A model generated the notes under the pieces. That model was not told the DNA's origin. It worked only from the letters and a program-made list of their open reading frames with translations, and did no database searches. Shown here piece by piece: positions 21,538 to 34,327 of a DNA stretch of 64,000 nt. Origin of the DNA: Coniochaeta sp. PMI_546 (taxonomy: Eukaryota > Ascomycota > Sordariomycetes > Coniochaetales > Coniochaetaceae); NCBI GenBank assembly GCA_021432605.1, contig MU271154.1, positions 372,001 through 436,000 of the forward strand. The letters are read 5' to 3'. A program made the position numbers and the translations under genes. How positions within the stretch are numbered: the first letter of the stretch is position 1; the number at the start of each line of letters is the position of its first letter.

Positions 21538-24500
21538 ATGGAGCAGAAACCGGCGGGACAGGACAATCCTCCTGCCCAAGAGCAGGCGTCCTCTCGACCA
21601 CCCATTGGCGAGCGCGCTGACACACTCCTACCGCCGTCGCTTATCCAGTCTATCACACAGGTACCGGTGACGCCTGGCATTAACTTTGACACGTACCGAC
21701 CTCACGACGCCGACGACGCTGACGAGGCGACCGGAACTACCAGCCCCAGCTATTTCTCCCGAGAGGCAACTGCTCCGCCTCACCCGAACGATACCGACCT
21801 GTCCCCCAGCGAAGTCGCTGCTACCGCCACAACAACCGAGAACCTCTTGAGTCGGATGAGCTTGGCAGCTATGGGTCGCCGACAGTCCTTGTCCCAGATT
21901 CGTGCAGCGCACCCTGACCTACACCTGAGTGGTAATGTCATCTCGGCAACATTCAACATCCCCCATTCTCTTGTGTACAACAAGGGCGCTGACTGGGTAA
22001 GTCATGCACTTCTATTCAGCCTCGCTGGCTTCCGCCTGTCGCGGCTCCGCGTCTCTGTGCACTTTGTCTTTTCTCAAAGCTGCCCCGCAATGATGACGAT
22101 GGTGGGGTTAACACGTGTAATTGCAACCAGGATTTGAAATCGCGCCGGGGCCAATCCGCCCTCTTCGATTCCTTCTCATACCTCTCTTCCGATAATGCTC
22201 CTTGGAATCATACCGTTGTCGCTTGGACAGGCGAAATCGAGCAACCTGCCGCCCTCCAGACCCCGCCGAACACTCCTCCGAACACAACAGTTGGACTCAA
22301 GCCACTGAACAATCTCTCTGCGCCTGTGCCTGTTGACGGTGAACGCGCCGTTTCCGCGCCGGCACCAGCTGACGGTTTATGGATTCCAAAGGAGGACCAG
22401 CAGCGACTGGAGTACCAGTTATCGCATGACAAAAACATAAAGACCGTCCCTGTCTGGCTGGCAGATGACAATGAGGGCCCAGAGGAGGGCATTAGGCTGA
22501 AGGATCAAGCAAGATGGCGCCGTTATGCCGAACACGACCTTTACACCCTCTTCCATTACAAGCAGCATGAGCCGACTGATGGCCGCAAGGAGAGGACGCA
22601 ATGGGCAGACTATTACCGCATGAACCAGAAGTTCGCCAACAAGATTCTCGAGATCTACAAGCCCGGCGACATTGTCATCGTTCACGACTACTACCTCATG
22701 CTGCTGCCTAGCATGCTCCGCCAGCGCGCACCGCACATGTACATTTCGTTCTTCCTCCATTCCCCGTTCCCCAGTAGCGAGTTTTTGCGCTGTCTACCGC
22801 GAAGGAAGGAGATTCTGGAAGGGCTGCTGAGCTCCAATTTGATCGGCTTCCAGAGCTACAGTTACTCACGTCACTTCGCCAGCTGCTGCACGCGCATCTT
22901 GGGCTTTCCGTCCGATACGACTGGCGTCGATGCTTACGGATCTCGCGTTGAGATCGGAGTCTTCCCAATCGGTATCGATGCGACCAAGGTCGAGAAATTG
23001 GCTTTCAGTCCGTCGGTGAGCGCAAAATACGAAGCGCTGAAGAAGATGTACGAGGGCAAGAAGATAATCGTGGGCCGCGATCGCCTGGATAGTGTTCGCG
23101 GTGTGGCCCAGAAGCTGATGGCCTTTGAGCGCTTCCTGGAACTCTATCCCCAGTGGCGCGAGAAGGTTGTCCTCATTCAGGTCACCTCGCCCACCAGCCT
23201 TGAGGAGGAGGAGAAGGAGGAGCACAAGATTGCTGGCCGTGTGAACGAGCTTGTCACAAGGATCAATGGCATGTACGGCTCGCTGGGCTTCTCTCCGGTA
23301 CAACACTACCCCCAGTACCTGAGCCAAGACGAGTACTTCGCCCTCCTTCGTGCCGGCGATATCGGTCTGATCACCTCTGTCCGAGACGGCATGAATACTA
23401 CCTCGCTTGAGTATGTGGTCTGCCAGCGAGACTCAGCCGGCCCCTTGATTCTATCAGAGTTCAGCGGAACCGCAGGGTCGCTGAAAGATGCCATCCATAT
23501 CAACCCGTGGGACCTGTCAGGAGTGGCGGACCAGATCAACAACGCCTTGACCATGTCGCCCGAACAGCGACGCAAGATGCAAGACCGCCTCAACATCCAT
23601 GTCACCACTCGCAATGTGCAGACTTGGATTACAGGATTCATCCGCCGGTTGGTCCAGGTCCTCGCCAGCAGGAAGAATGTCGTCTCGACCCCACTCCTCG
23701 ACCGTGCGGCCATGCTGAGCCGGTACCGCGCCGCGAAGAAGCGCCTCTTCATGTTTGATTACGACGGCACCCTTACCCAGATCGTTCGGGAGCCCAGCGC
23801 CGCCGTACCCTCGGACCGCGTCATCACCACCCTCAAGACTCTTGCAGCTGATCCCAAGAATGCTGTCTGGATCATCTCTGGACGTGATCAGGATTTCCTG
23901 CAGCAACATCTGGGTCATATCAAGGAGTTGGGCTTCAGTGCTGAGCACGGAAGCTTCATGAGGCACCCGGGGTCGGACGAGTGGGAGAACCTGGCAGAGA
24001 AATTTGACATGGGCTGGCAACAAGAAGTCCTTGATGTGTTCCAGAAGTATACCGACAAGGTTCCTGGTAAGTACACTGTCCCCGATTGCCACGCGAGCCG
24101 CCAAATTAACAATCTAAAAGGATCCTTCATTGAGCGAAAGCGATGCGCCCTGACCTGGCACTATCGGCTTGCGGACCCGGAGCAAGGGTTGCACATGTCT
24201 CGCGAGTGCGAGAGGGAGCTTGACGCCACCGTCCTACGGAAATGGGACGTCGATGTCATGACCGGCAAGGCCAACCTGGAGGTCCGCCCTACCTTCATTA
24301 ACAAGGGCGAGATCTGCAAGCGGCTAGTGAACAGTTACGCTGGAAACAGCGGAGAGGAGAAGCTGGAGTTTGTGCTGTGCGCGGGTGACGACTTCACTGA
24401 CGAGGACATGTTCCGTTCGCTGAACGGCCTGTCGAATGCCGACAACGGCGCCCCTGCCATCGAGCCCGATAACACCTTCACCGTGACCGTCGGCGCGAGC

Positions 24501-24680
24501 ACCAAGGTCACACTTGCCCGCTGGCATCTCCTCGAGCCTGAGGACGTGGTCGAGTGCGCGGCGCTCTTAGCCGATGTTGGGGCTGGTGGGGGCGGCGCTG
24601 CTAGCGGCGGCGCGCTGAGCATGGGTGAGGTCAACCTTGCTGCCCTGGCTGCTGTGGAGGGTCACAATCCACAGGATTAA
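21538..24680 (+). CDS. TPS2: Trehalose-6-phosphate phosphatase (Tps2-type, with TPS-like domain)
   Basis: Exons 21538-21996, 22131-24066 and 24121-24680 give 984 residues. A disordered N-terminus (about 120 residues) precedes a GT20 trehalose-phosphate-synthase-like domain (IVIVHDYYLMLLPSMLR, FFLHSPFPSSEFLR, LITSVRDGMNTTSLEYVV) and then a HAD phosphatase domain: DYDGT at residues 696-700 (nucleophile Asp696), WIISGRD, and AGDDFTDEDMF as the metal-binding motif. It converts trehalose 6-phosphate to trehalose in the cytosol. The second intron (24067-24120) is 54 bases with no stop codon, so an unspliced reading is also open; the spliced product restores VPGSFIERKRCALTWHYR, which matches the family. 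In yeast Tps2 the synthase-like domain is structural; whether that holds here is inference. Confidence 0.95.
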
Positions 24681-26427
24681 TGGCGGCGCAAGCTGACAGG
24701 CACGGAGCTATATGCAAACTTTAGATATGCGTTGAACCGGGGGCATATGCATACGGTGCTTCCTCTCCTCGGCCCTTTACGTTTTGCTCTTTCGCCTCTA
24801 ATCTGATCGTCATCACCGATAGAATGGCGTGGACTCCGGCATGATACGGTCGGTTGTGTTCCATCTGTTTTCACCATGGCGCTTAGTATAACTATCACTA
24901 GAAAGGGGGCATGTAGCCCATGAATAAATGCATTGCTTTACAGCCTGATTGGGCCTTTTCGGCCTCGCGATGACTGCTCGATGGGTGTGTTGAGATGGCT
25001 AGACTATAGATTATGCTTCCTTTGTGGCTGTGTCTTTTAGAAGTATTGGCTTCTGTCCTTGCATCGTCCCATCGGACCACAACGGCCTAGTAATCTGATT
25101 TCATATACAACATCAAGAACCAGTTTCCATTCCAGCTCAAGGCGGTTTCAGTGCTGACCTCAACATGGAATCGTCAGAGACCGGCTTCGAGGCACTGGCG
25201 ACGCGCAATCAGACAGCAAACTCGCCAAGGTCAGGCTTACGAAGACACGTTCCATTTTGAGCTCACTTTTTCCTCGGCCAAGCTGTCACTGCTACCGGAC
25301 GCACCCCAGAATGGTCAGATATCTTGGCGTCTCTGGGCATGTCATCGCTGGGTGGCCTAAGCAGAGCCATCTGCAAACCCTGTATTGAGCAACTGAAGTC
25401 TAAGGTCGAGTGATGACACCGAGGCATCGCTACGACTTGTCGCTCTTGTGTTCGTCTATAATTGGTATATGGCATACTGGGTACACATTTCATAATTCAT
25501 CGAGACATCGTCGTGGTTTGTTACCCAAACTAGCTAAACGCAGCTAGCAACGCAAGGGTTTATGATCTCACGCAGAGAATAAGCTGACGGCTCGGATCAC
25601 GCAACTGCTCCCGCATGCACAGGGCATGACCTTAACATGCTTGGTTCCTGCATGGCAAGTCTTATTTCGATGCTGCGCTCGCTCCACGCCGGCCAACGCT
25701 ACCTACCATCCTAATTTTAGACCCAAGCTTAAACCCTCCCAGGACACTGCTGCATTTGACAAGCTACTTTGTTTATCAGTCAGTATTTCAGTCTTTCTCA
25801 TCCAAGGTAACACATCTACGCTCATTCGAGGGCTGCCAAGAGCCAACAACTGCCTGCATTCGTATACTCTGACATCCGAGCCTGTAGTTTCAGCCAATCA
25901 GTCAGGGGTGTATGTAGGGACCTTGCCCCGACCAAGGATTTAGGAGAGTAACAGGTGACCATCTGCTGTTCTTCAGGATCAGCCTCTACGAGAAGAACGA
26001 GACATAAAGTTGCAGTACTATAATCACGTTACAGTATGTTGAATCATACCGCCTTCAATAAGCATGTAATGCCTGATCCACCGATATGTGACCGGTGCTT
26101 GCAGGTCTGATACCTGTAGCACCTCTTTCCACGTTGGATTGACCCTGGTAAATGTGATATCGGCAGAAAATCGAAGCTGCGGAGGACCTCGAGGCGCACT
26201 CCTGAGCACGCGGCTGTGTCGAGACAACCTCGCATTCGACCACACACACCTTTGTGTCTCGGTGTCCGCGGGAGGATGATTGCGAGAGTCTCGGCGTGTG
26301 TCGGTGTGGTCTATAAGTATCTACCGGCTTGACGCACTGTCCGGTGGCAATTAACATTGTTCATTCAGCATTACGACCATCAACAGATTGTCAAACATAG
26401 TGACCGCGTCCTGTGCCCAGGAACAGA
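24681..26427. other. Intergenic region
   Basis: About 1.7 kb with short frames on both strands, none supported by motifs, splice signals or start context. The last 100 bases are the leader of the alcohol dehydrogenase gene. Confidence 0.5.
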
Positions 26428-27820
26428 ATGTCATCCACCAACGGCACCACCAACGGCCACCCCCACTCAGAGCCCAGGGAAACCATGCGCGCCGTGGTCT
26501 GGGAAGGCAAGCCCTTCGAGATCGCCGTCCGCGACGTCCCAAAGCCCACCATCGAACTCCCCGAAGACGTCATCGTGCGCGTCACCACGGCCGCCATCTG
26601 CGGCTCGGACCTGCACACCTACCGCGGCCTCTTCGGGCTCGCCGAGCCACCCTGGGTGATGGGTCACGAGGCCGTGGGCGTCGTCGTCGAAGTCGGCGCT
26701 GCTACGGAGCAGTTTAAGGTGGGCGACAGGGTCATGCTGCCGTGGGGACCGGACTCGGGGCACTTTTCAGTCAAGGCCGAGATTGTAGCGCCGGTCTTGG
26801 TGTATGGGCAGGGTGTGGAGCTGGAGCCGGACTTGGGCGGGGAGATTGGCGGTTGTCAGGGTACGTCCTCGACGTCAGAATTCATGATGTTCTATCTGTG
26901 AGCCAGCAGCAGCTGATATGTATGCAGCCGAGTACATCCGTGTCCCCTTCGCAGACGACTCCCTGGTTCTCATCCCCGACGACTTTTCCCCCGACCTCGA
27001 CTGGCTATTTCTCTCCGACATCTTCCCCACGGCCTGGTCAGGCATCGACTTCTCCGGCTTCCAGCCGGGCGAGAGCATCGCCATATTTGGCCTCGGTCCC
27101 GTAGGGCTCATGGCCGTATACTCCGCCAAGCTGCGCGGCGCCTCTGTGATCTACGCTGTTGACTACGTCCGCGACAGACTCGATCGCGCCGCCGCATTGG
27201 GCGCCGTACCCATCGACTTCACTTCTGAGGAAGGTATCGCCAGCCATCAGATTCTGCGCCGCCGACCGGAGGGCGTCATGCGGTCTGTTGACTGCGTGGG
27301 CTTCGAAGCGGTCAATCACCGTCTCAGACGGGAGCAGGCGTACGTCATCAACGAGACCGTGGCTGTCACTTCCGTCAATGGCGGGATCGGGCTGATCGGC
27401 GTCTACGCCGTGCTGCCCACCAGCAAAGGCTCGCCTCGAGGCGGCGAGATCGATCCTATCTTCGGGATCAATCTTTCGAGCGTATGGATCAAGAACTTGA
27501 CTATCAGGTCTGGGCTAGCTACGGAGTTCGTCAATCTTCCTGTCCTGTATGATTTGGTCAGGACACGTCGGGTCGACCTTGACTTCGTCGTCTCGGCACA
27601 GATGAGCATCGAGGACGCACCCAAGGCCTATGAACGGTTTGAAAAGCACCTTGAGACCAAGGTTGTCTTCCGGTTTCCCTGGGCTTGGGGGCATGAGAAA
27701 AATGGGCGTACGCCGGTGAAAGCGGAAGAGAAGAAGGATACATCCAATGGGCTGATTGCCACGCCCCAGAACAGCTTGACAGTTGCCAGTCTCGCGGCCA
27801 AGAAACAACTTCCTGTGTAA
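26428..27820 (+). CDS. Zinc-type medium-chain alcohol dehydrogenase, structural-zinc loop altered
   Basis: Two exons (26428-26860, 26928-27820) give 441 residues. The GroES-like half shows the catalytic-zinc ligands Cys58 (AAICGSDLHTYRG) and His80-Glu81 (MGHEAVG). The Rossmann half shows IFGLGPVGLMAVYSAKL with a following acidic residue (YAVDYVRDR), favouring NAD. It resembles the formaldehyde-dehydrogenase-like branch. The usual four-cysteine structural-zinc loop after VGDRVMLPW is missing: the sequence runs GPDSGHFSVKAEIVAPVLVYGQ and contains no cysteine until GGCQ. The extended C-terminus (KNGRTPVKAEEKKDTSNG) is hydrophilic and probably disordered. The substrate is unknown. The intron has a GTACGT donor and a GCAG acceptor. 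Confidence 0.88.
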
Positions 27821-28930
27821 GTACAACCTCACCCTTTTTCCTCTCTTTTCTTTTCTATTCTTTAGTGCGACTCATACCTCGCTGACACTGGAGGAAAGCC
27901 ATCGGAAGGATCGACGGCCGTTCAGGGTGGCTACAAGAAGCTAGACATGGTGATTTGACGGCATCTGTGGGAATATGGGGTCGCAGCGTATATGCTTTGT
28001 GATATCACTGGTCTTTATCTTTGTCATTTTCTCAGTACTAAATTATCGTCAGTCCGGGCCAACCACTCATTGGATTGGCGACAGCGACGATGATATAACA
28101 TCGAAGGGAACGTAGGGACCGTAGTAAATGCTCGTTGACAGTGTCCAGTGATCAAACCTACCTATGCGCAATACTCTGTTTGTCTCACCTTCCTTGGATG
28201 TCTGAAAGTCTTTACCCCCTGAATCCACCCAACATGAAAACATAGTCGATCGATCCATCTCCACCAGCGACTAGCATATTTGGAGAACGGAGGTCCAAAA
28301 CCTAGACTACCGTCATGTCCGTGAGCAACGGAAATTCCTCCATGTTCAAGGAGCGGAAAGTCCACCAACCTGAGGAGCCTCCGACGCCAAGACGTCCGAA
28401 TCGAGCGTGACCGTTGATCCCCGATCTCAATGTAACACCCTCCCCCGGTCTGCCAAGACACTAGGTTGCGTGTTTGTTCATGCATGACTGCCGCCGGCCC
28501 TGGTTTCTGAATACCGTCCGAGATCCCGAGGCCCAAGAATGGGAGATCAGAGGATCGATTGTTGCTGGGTTTCGACTTGCTCTGATTCGTGCGAATGGGT
28601 TTGGCATCACCCGCAGCCAAGCCACGCCGTGCAGACCATCAGACCTCCAACGGCGAAGTAGGGAACATGGCTTAGGGCAAGAGGTGTGACGTTGTGACCC
28701 ATCGAGGTATTTCTCTTCGTCCTAATACTGCCCGAACAACATCATGGACAAGGAGAAATGACCCACAGTGAGCTTGTGGAGAGTGTCTCCTAGCCCCTGA
28801 GGTAGAGCCTCTATAAGAAGATGGATCCTAGTCGCGTACGATCAGCAAAAAGTTCTCCTTTTGACGTGCATCAGCTCCTGAAAGCATCCACCTTTCCTTC
28901 TGACACTGCTGAGACGATTGCTCTATCGCC
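27821..28930. promoter_or_regulatory. Intergenic region and pectate lyase promoter
   Basis: About 1.1 kb. A CTATAAGAAG run at 28811-28820 lies about 110 bases before the pectate lyase start codon and is a plausible TATA box. A minus-strand frame at 28620-28162 is open but has no domain or start support, and I do not call it a gene. Confidence 0.45.
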
Positions 28931-29742
28931 ATGCCTTCCAACATCCTCTCGTTCTTGGCCGCAGCTGCCCTGGCCTCAGCAGCGACAACCAACACCAACT
29001 TGCAAACGAGCTTTCCGAAGTCATCCGGCACCACCGCCCTTGCCGCCGTGAAGACCATTGCGGCCGGTGCCACATTCGATGGCGGCTTGTACCAATGGGA
29101 CCGTAGCCCCTCGACCTGCAACGGCCAATCCGAGGGTGGCGATGCCGATGCCGTCTTCATCCTCGAGTCCGGCGCGACGCTCAGCAATGTCATCATCGGC
29201 CCCAACAACGGCGAGGGTGTCCATTGCAAGGGTTCATGCACCCTGAACAATGTGTAAGTAACCGTACAAACCGTATCTCCATCACTACGTAAAGTGACTG
29301 ACTCTCATTGCGCAGCTGGTGGACCGACGTGTGCGAGGATGCTGCCACCTTCAAGCAGTCCTCAGGCACGTCATACGTCAACGGCGGCGGCGCCCGCAAT
29401 GCGGACGACAAGGTACTGCAGCACAACGGCGGCGGGACCGTAGCCGTCAAGAACTTCTACGTGACCAATGTCGGCAAAGTCTACCGCTCCTGCGGCAACT
29501 GTGGCTCGCAGGTGGCCCGCAAGAGCACCTTCTCCAACATCTATGTGGATGGCGCCAAGGTCGTCGCGGGGGTCAATGGTAACTATGGTGATAGCACTAC
29601 CATCTCGAACTCGTGCGTCAAGGACTCGAGCCTGTGCTGGGAGTATAAGGGTGTCAACGACGGTAGTGAGCCGAGTAAGACTGGCTCCGGACCGACGGGC
29701 ACAGTTTGTGCTACTGCGTCTGTCAAGACGACAGGCTGCTAG
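28931..29742 (+). CDS. Pectate lyase, family PL3
   Basis: Two exons (28931-29253, 29316-29742) give 249 residues. A signal peptide ([16 protein letters not shown]) leads into the PL3 beta-helix: [55 protein letters not shown] (across the intron), [20 protein letters not shown], and [17 protein letters not shown] near the end. Conserved cysteines throughout suggest disulphides. The length is near the family norm. It cleaves polygalacturonate by beta-elimination outside the cell, in calcium-dependent fashion, to macerate plant cell walls. The gene stands alone with its own promoter and has a short 62-base intron with donor GTAAGT. Confidence 0.93.
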
Positions 29743-31167
29743 ATATCTTGACAGATACCTGGTCACCAATGTGTGTTTTTGTGTGTGCGTGAGCCTGCGT
29801 ATACATAAGACTCCGTCGTCTTCAGCACTGACCAATCTTATTTTAACTGTCTATCATTGAAGACACCGTCTTCTTCCTCATATCATGATCGTCACTTTTG
29901 GGGAATCGTGTCTTCGTCGGGCAGGCTCTTGGTTTCTCGCTTCCTCTTTTGCTTGCTAGGCTTAGACATCAGGTCCCATCCTCGTCAGGTTGCCCACATA
30001 AGCCTATCTGCATATGGTTGCGAATCTCCTTGATATTGATGACCTAATCATATTGTCAATGAATCAGCAAGAACTTCCTCGCCCGAGTAAGGCAAAAGTG
30101 GCACCTCGTTATTCATGAGAGAGCGCAGCCTGGACAGTTTTTCTGAGGCTGGCAAGCTGTCATGAACCAGAGGCTGCTCATTATAGAGCTCTGTAGGACC
30201 TTCAAAGAGTTTAGTTGACAAGCCATCTGGTTCCTTTGCGCGTTAGTATAACATCTTCTACTTCACATGCCCGGGTAACCGTCCTAGCAACGTCGGGAGT
30301 AGACTGAGCCGTGTTCTTTCGAAGGTGCGCATGCTGGAGGATGTGTATTGACAGTTGAAACAGCAGGCAGCCATGGGGGTTGCACCTACCAGAAGGCACC
30401 ACTGTGCGAAACCAGCCCACGGACATCTGAGGCACGAAGAAGCCAGTCCTTTTCATCAACCCATATGTAGGCGAAAATGAGCCACAGCCTAGCAAGTAAC
30501 CTGGGCTGCTCTTGACTCTCTTGAGATAAGACAATGCGCCATTCCCACTTCTTATGTGGGTAATGTCAGGCATGCGAGAAGTATTTCCTCATGTCAGAAC
30601 TGCCTAGACAGAGCACTCCCTTTCGTGGCCCAGATGGAGACGTGGTTCTCCAGCGAAAGTGGGAGATAGAAGAGGAGACATCGCCTAAGCATGTGCCATG
30701 CTGACGGTGGTCTCGATTCCTTCCCCTGACGTCAAATTCTGATGCGAGATTCATCAGGCGGATGTCGAATTCTGAAGTTGCACAGGAGATGATTGAGCTG
30801 CCTCGTTGATGATGTCCGCGGATCTTGCTAAGATGAGTGGTTGCGCTGGGGACATGGTGAGACCTCTGTAGAATGGCGTAAATTTGATAGCGCCAGAGAC
30901 GAAGTCTTTCGTCTTCTCGTATACTTTTGGAGTGATATTTGATTTCTTACAATCTATTTTGACATTAGACGTTAAGTAAGTACAATACGACTTTTGGAGC
31001 AGATTATCCAGTCATTTATTGTCACCGTCCTTGAAAGTTCCATATGGCTATTGAACATTAAATTGGATCTTTCCTAGCTTGAAATGGTAAACACTACATT
31101 AGAAGTCAGATCGATGCCAGCCGGGACTAAGTAGTTGCCTGGCTTGTTCTACCGCTCCTAGATCTGA
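29743..31167. other. Intergenic region with a weak minus-strand candidate
   Basis: About 1.4 kb. On the minus strand a frame from 30573 to 30211 starts MPDITHIRSGNGALSYLKR, and another frame further on (about 30200-30050) reads like protein (KLFEGPTELYNEQPLV, LRSLMNNEVPLLPY). I could not join them with a consistent intron phase, so this is either a gene with an unusual splice or a relic. No family is recognised. Confidence 0.35.
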
Positions 31168-33443
31168 TCAAAACAGTCCAGAGGCTTTCAGCTTATTGAC
31201 ATGAGGAGCCACCTTCACCGTGTTCGTGAGGCTACCAATGATAGACGCGGGATCTTCGATAAAGCCGCAGATGGCCTCCAGTTCCACATCTGCCATGACA
31301 TCGGGCCCAAGAAGCTCAGGGGCAAGGAAAACGACGAACGCTGTGAGGGCAGCTGTGATCTCTTCACACATAAAACTATCGCTGGTATGCTCAAGCTGGA
31401 CTCCAATGTTGAGTCGGTTCGCGTAAGGGTTGCCTGGGCCAGCCATGACAACGGCTGGATATTACCCAGTCGGTCAGTCATTGTACCCCCCAAAAAAGAA
31501 ATCTCTAGACAAGGCAATATGGAGGGGTCCCTGATACGGGACAGAAAAGAGACTTACTGATTTCATTGGGTGCACTGCACATCCGTGCCGTGTAATGGCA
31601 AATCACGGGGTGGTCGCAATTGTCTAGACAACGCTCCTCGAGCCTGCTTTCTGTGGGGGCTAGGCCGCTCCGTTCCCAGATAAGTGCACCGTTGTCTCGA
31701 CGAATCTTCCTCCGGAGTCGACTAGGCGAGATGGGCCCTTTTCCGCAGCCTACCCCGGTATCTTCCGCGTCGGCTTCATACTCAACCTCTTTACAGAGGC
31801 CGAGATCTTTGTTATTAAGCGCGGCGACCCATGAACTGATACCGACGGACAACATCTGGTCCAGGATCGCTGGGCTTGAGCTATATAAGAAAAGATATCA
31901 AGCACGTCAGCACAAATGAGTGATTTCAATGGAAGAATAGTCCCACAGGTGTTGATACTTACAATGTGGCGTCCTGAAGGTACATAGCGGGCTTCAGAGG
32001 CTGTTCTCCGTCGCCGAGAATGGCCTCCACGTTGTCCATTACAGCCAGATCCGACTTGCAACTTGTATCATCACACATGTCCTTCAGCTTGTTAAACATC
32101 TCCTTGGCAAGGTCTACACCGTCGTTACCGTCCTCGGCGTTACCTATGTCAATAGTAGACGAGTTGCTGATCCAAGCAGCAATAGTGGGCAATGGCGTTG
32201 CGGTTGGCTTACAGCCAGGTACCGACGTACACGTCTCCTGGTCCGCTATGCCGCCGACTATCGTGCAGGCTTGACAATTTGTTGTCCAGACCTGTGTCTG
32301 GGTTGTTGCGACCACGCTGGCCGAGGTCCCTGGTATGGTCGAGTATGCGCAGCTGTCCGACTGGGCTTTGGTGGCAGGCAGAGGGGAGAGGGTGATGGAC
32401 TTCTCGCACAGACAGTAGGGCTTGAGAATTCCCTGGTCTGGATCTTGGTTATGCAGTTCACATGACAGCGTGGGACCTGCGGTAATTGTGCTTGGCTGCT
32501 GGTTGGTCAGCGTAGGTGCCGTAGTAGACGGCGGAGGTGGCAGCCCATTCAAGTCAATAGTCAGAGGTGTCGGGGCATACGTGGCGACTTCCGTAAGCCG
32601 AGAAGAACACGCTGTTGCTTGTCGAACATGCTTGATGCCACCTCGGGGGATGCGTCGCGGCTGGTCAAGGAGCGCACAAGCTTGGTCAAAATCTGAGTCC
32701 GACATGTCCATCATGAAGTCTTCGTTGTCATCAGCAGTCTGCTCGTCCGGTGTCTGATCTGTGACGATTTCGAACCCTACGCCAAGACTCTTGGCCATCT
32801 GTTGACAACTAGGGTCTCGAGGTTTGCTTGTTCTGGTAGCATCGCACAGATCAATGGGGCGGCCTGTCCGCTTCTTATCTACACTGTCGGAGGGATAGTA
32901 ACCCCACACCGCCACCATGGTGCCTGGCGGATATACTTGGTTCCCGAGATTGTCAGGATTCGTGCCCTCGAGACTCCTATATGTCCTTGTCCTAGCTTCG
33001 AAGTTGAAGTATGCGCCATCCTCAGCATGATACGCGTCGTCAGCGTTGTTCGGTCCTATGAAATGGCTGGCCCGAGACCACCACACGGGAGCGATATTTG
33101 TTGATTGCTTCATAAATCTCGAAAACGAACCTCTAGGAATTGTTGAGGCAAAGACAGTATGGACTGAAGGTACCCAAAGCGCAGCTACCAGGAGCGAACC
33201 AGCCTTGGTTTCTGCACCGTCCTGAGTTCTCACCCAGTTGAAGTGAGCATTGGCAAGAGTATAGAGTTGGGCCATGGTAATTTCTCCAATGATCTCAGTT
33301 TGAGCAAACCATACGGGTTGTGATCGATCGGAACCAAAAATGATCATTTCCTGTTGCTCGTCCGTTGGGGTCATGGATGCTGGTACCGAGCCCACAGGGT
33401 TGAGAAGCCAGGAGAGCCCAGCAAGAACCAAAGAAAGACGCAT
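31168..33443 (-). CDS. Secreted multidomain protein of unknown function
   Basis: Three exons on the minus strand (33443-31963, 31880-31558, 31454-31168) give 696 residues. The start at 33443 begins a signal peptide (MRLSLVLAGLSWLLNPVGSV); an in-frame ATG 27 bases upstream is less likely. The N-terminal block (EMIIFGSDRSQPVWFAQTE, LYTLANAHFNWVR, PVWWSRASHFIGP) is followed by an acidic stretch, a Pro/Thr linker (PPPPSTTAPTLTNQQPST), a Cys-rich block (SCELHNQDPDQG to CTSVPGCKPT), then a helical part with cysteines (DMCDDTSCKSDL, ERCLDNCDHPVICHYTARMC). The last exon is hydrophobic (EITAALTAFVVFLAPELL). I do not recognise the family. It is probably extracellular; the repeated cysteines suggest a disulphide-rich module. 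Confidence 0.78.
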
Positions 33444-34327
33444 AGTGATTTCGAGGGCGAGTTCGAACACTTAAGAACGGTGGTATCTGAAGAAATAGTA
33501 GTAGATTGATGATAGCAAGAACTTATCTTCTCATAACAAAGTTTAAGAACGAAGGTCTAGATACCTACTTATAGTCACGATCTCTACTGTCGATAGCCAT
33601 GTCGGGAGGTTGTCAAGATTGATATGTTGAAATCTCACGGTCCTTGACAGGACCAGCAGGCGTTTCAACTGCTGGTTCGAAAGACGGCCAACACGCGCAG
33701 AACATAACGAGTTGGTGATGCTGGTGGAATTGCAGATAGTGCCTCTGACCAACAATTGTCCGTGTCTCGTTTCTCATCTCGATGGACCTCACAGTCGCAT
33801 CGCAATAGCCGCGGTGTTTCATTGTCTAGAGGACCAACGTTCACAGGATCTTGGTTATATTCCGTGTCGTAGGGTAACGTCGTCAGGTAGGTACTGTGCG
33901 GTAGGTAATTTGAGATCCAATCAGGGAAGTTGACGCCTAGGTGTGGAGTCGGTACTACAGTTACGCCCTGCGCTTGCGCCGTCAGGCTATGTGGACGACT
34001 AAGGTAAGGTACCTTAGTAGGTACCGTATTTAGCGCTTGTTGTTGGCCCGAAGCACGTCGCCTGGTTTCCTATTTTATTCCTGGTCTGTGACACTCGGCC
34101 ATTATGCCAACAAGTCAACCAGCCAACAAACAAGAGAACAATCAGGACCATTACCTGCCGCGTATCCGCTCCCCGTCGTTGTATTTGCAGGCAAACAGAC
34201 TTTCTGTCAACCTTCTTCAATAGCGGCTGCGTATCAAAACCTGCACCTCATTCTAGATTGCCTTCGCCTTTGCACCTTTACTAGTCTGCCACAACAGTGT
34301 CGGCACGACTCGTCGCCCGGCTCCAGC
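33444..34327. other. Divergent intergenic region
   Basis: About 0.9 kb between divergent genes. It contains a 12-base palindrome TAAGGTACCTTA at 34005-34016 and related GGTACC/GTAGGT runs nearby (33890-34030), a low-complexity feature seen in many ascomycete intergenic regions. No gene is supported. Confidence 0.45.

Noticed and set aside
28162-28620. Minus-strand frame of 152 codons upstream of the pectate lyase
   Set aside because: Composition is rich in Arg, Trp and Gly without a domain, and it lies where the pectate lyase promoter is expected.
33999-34030. GGTACC-rich palindromic stretch as a possible operator
   Set aside because: Similar low-complexity GGTACC/TAGGT runs are common in ascomycete intergenic DNA, so no specific role is claimed.
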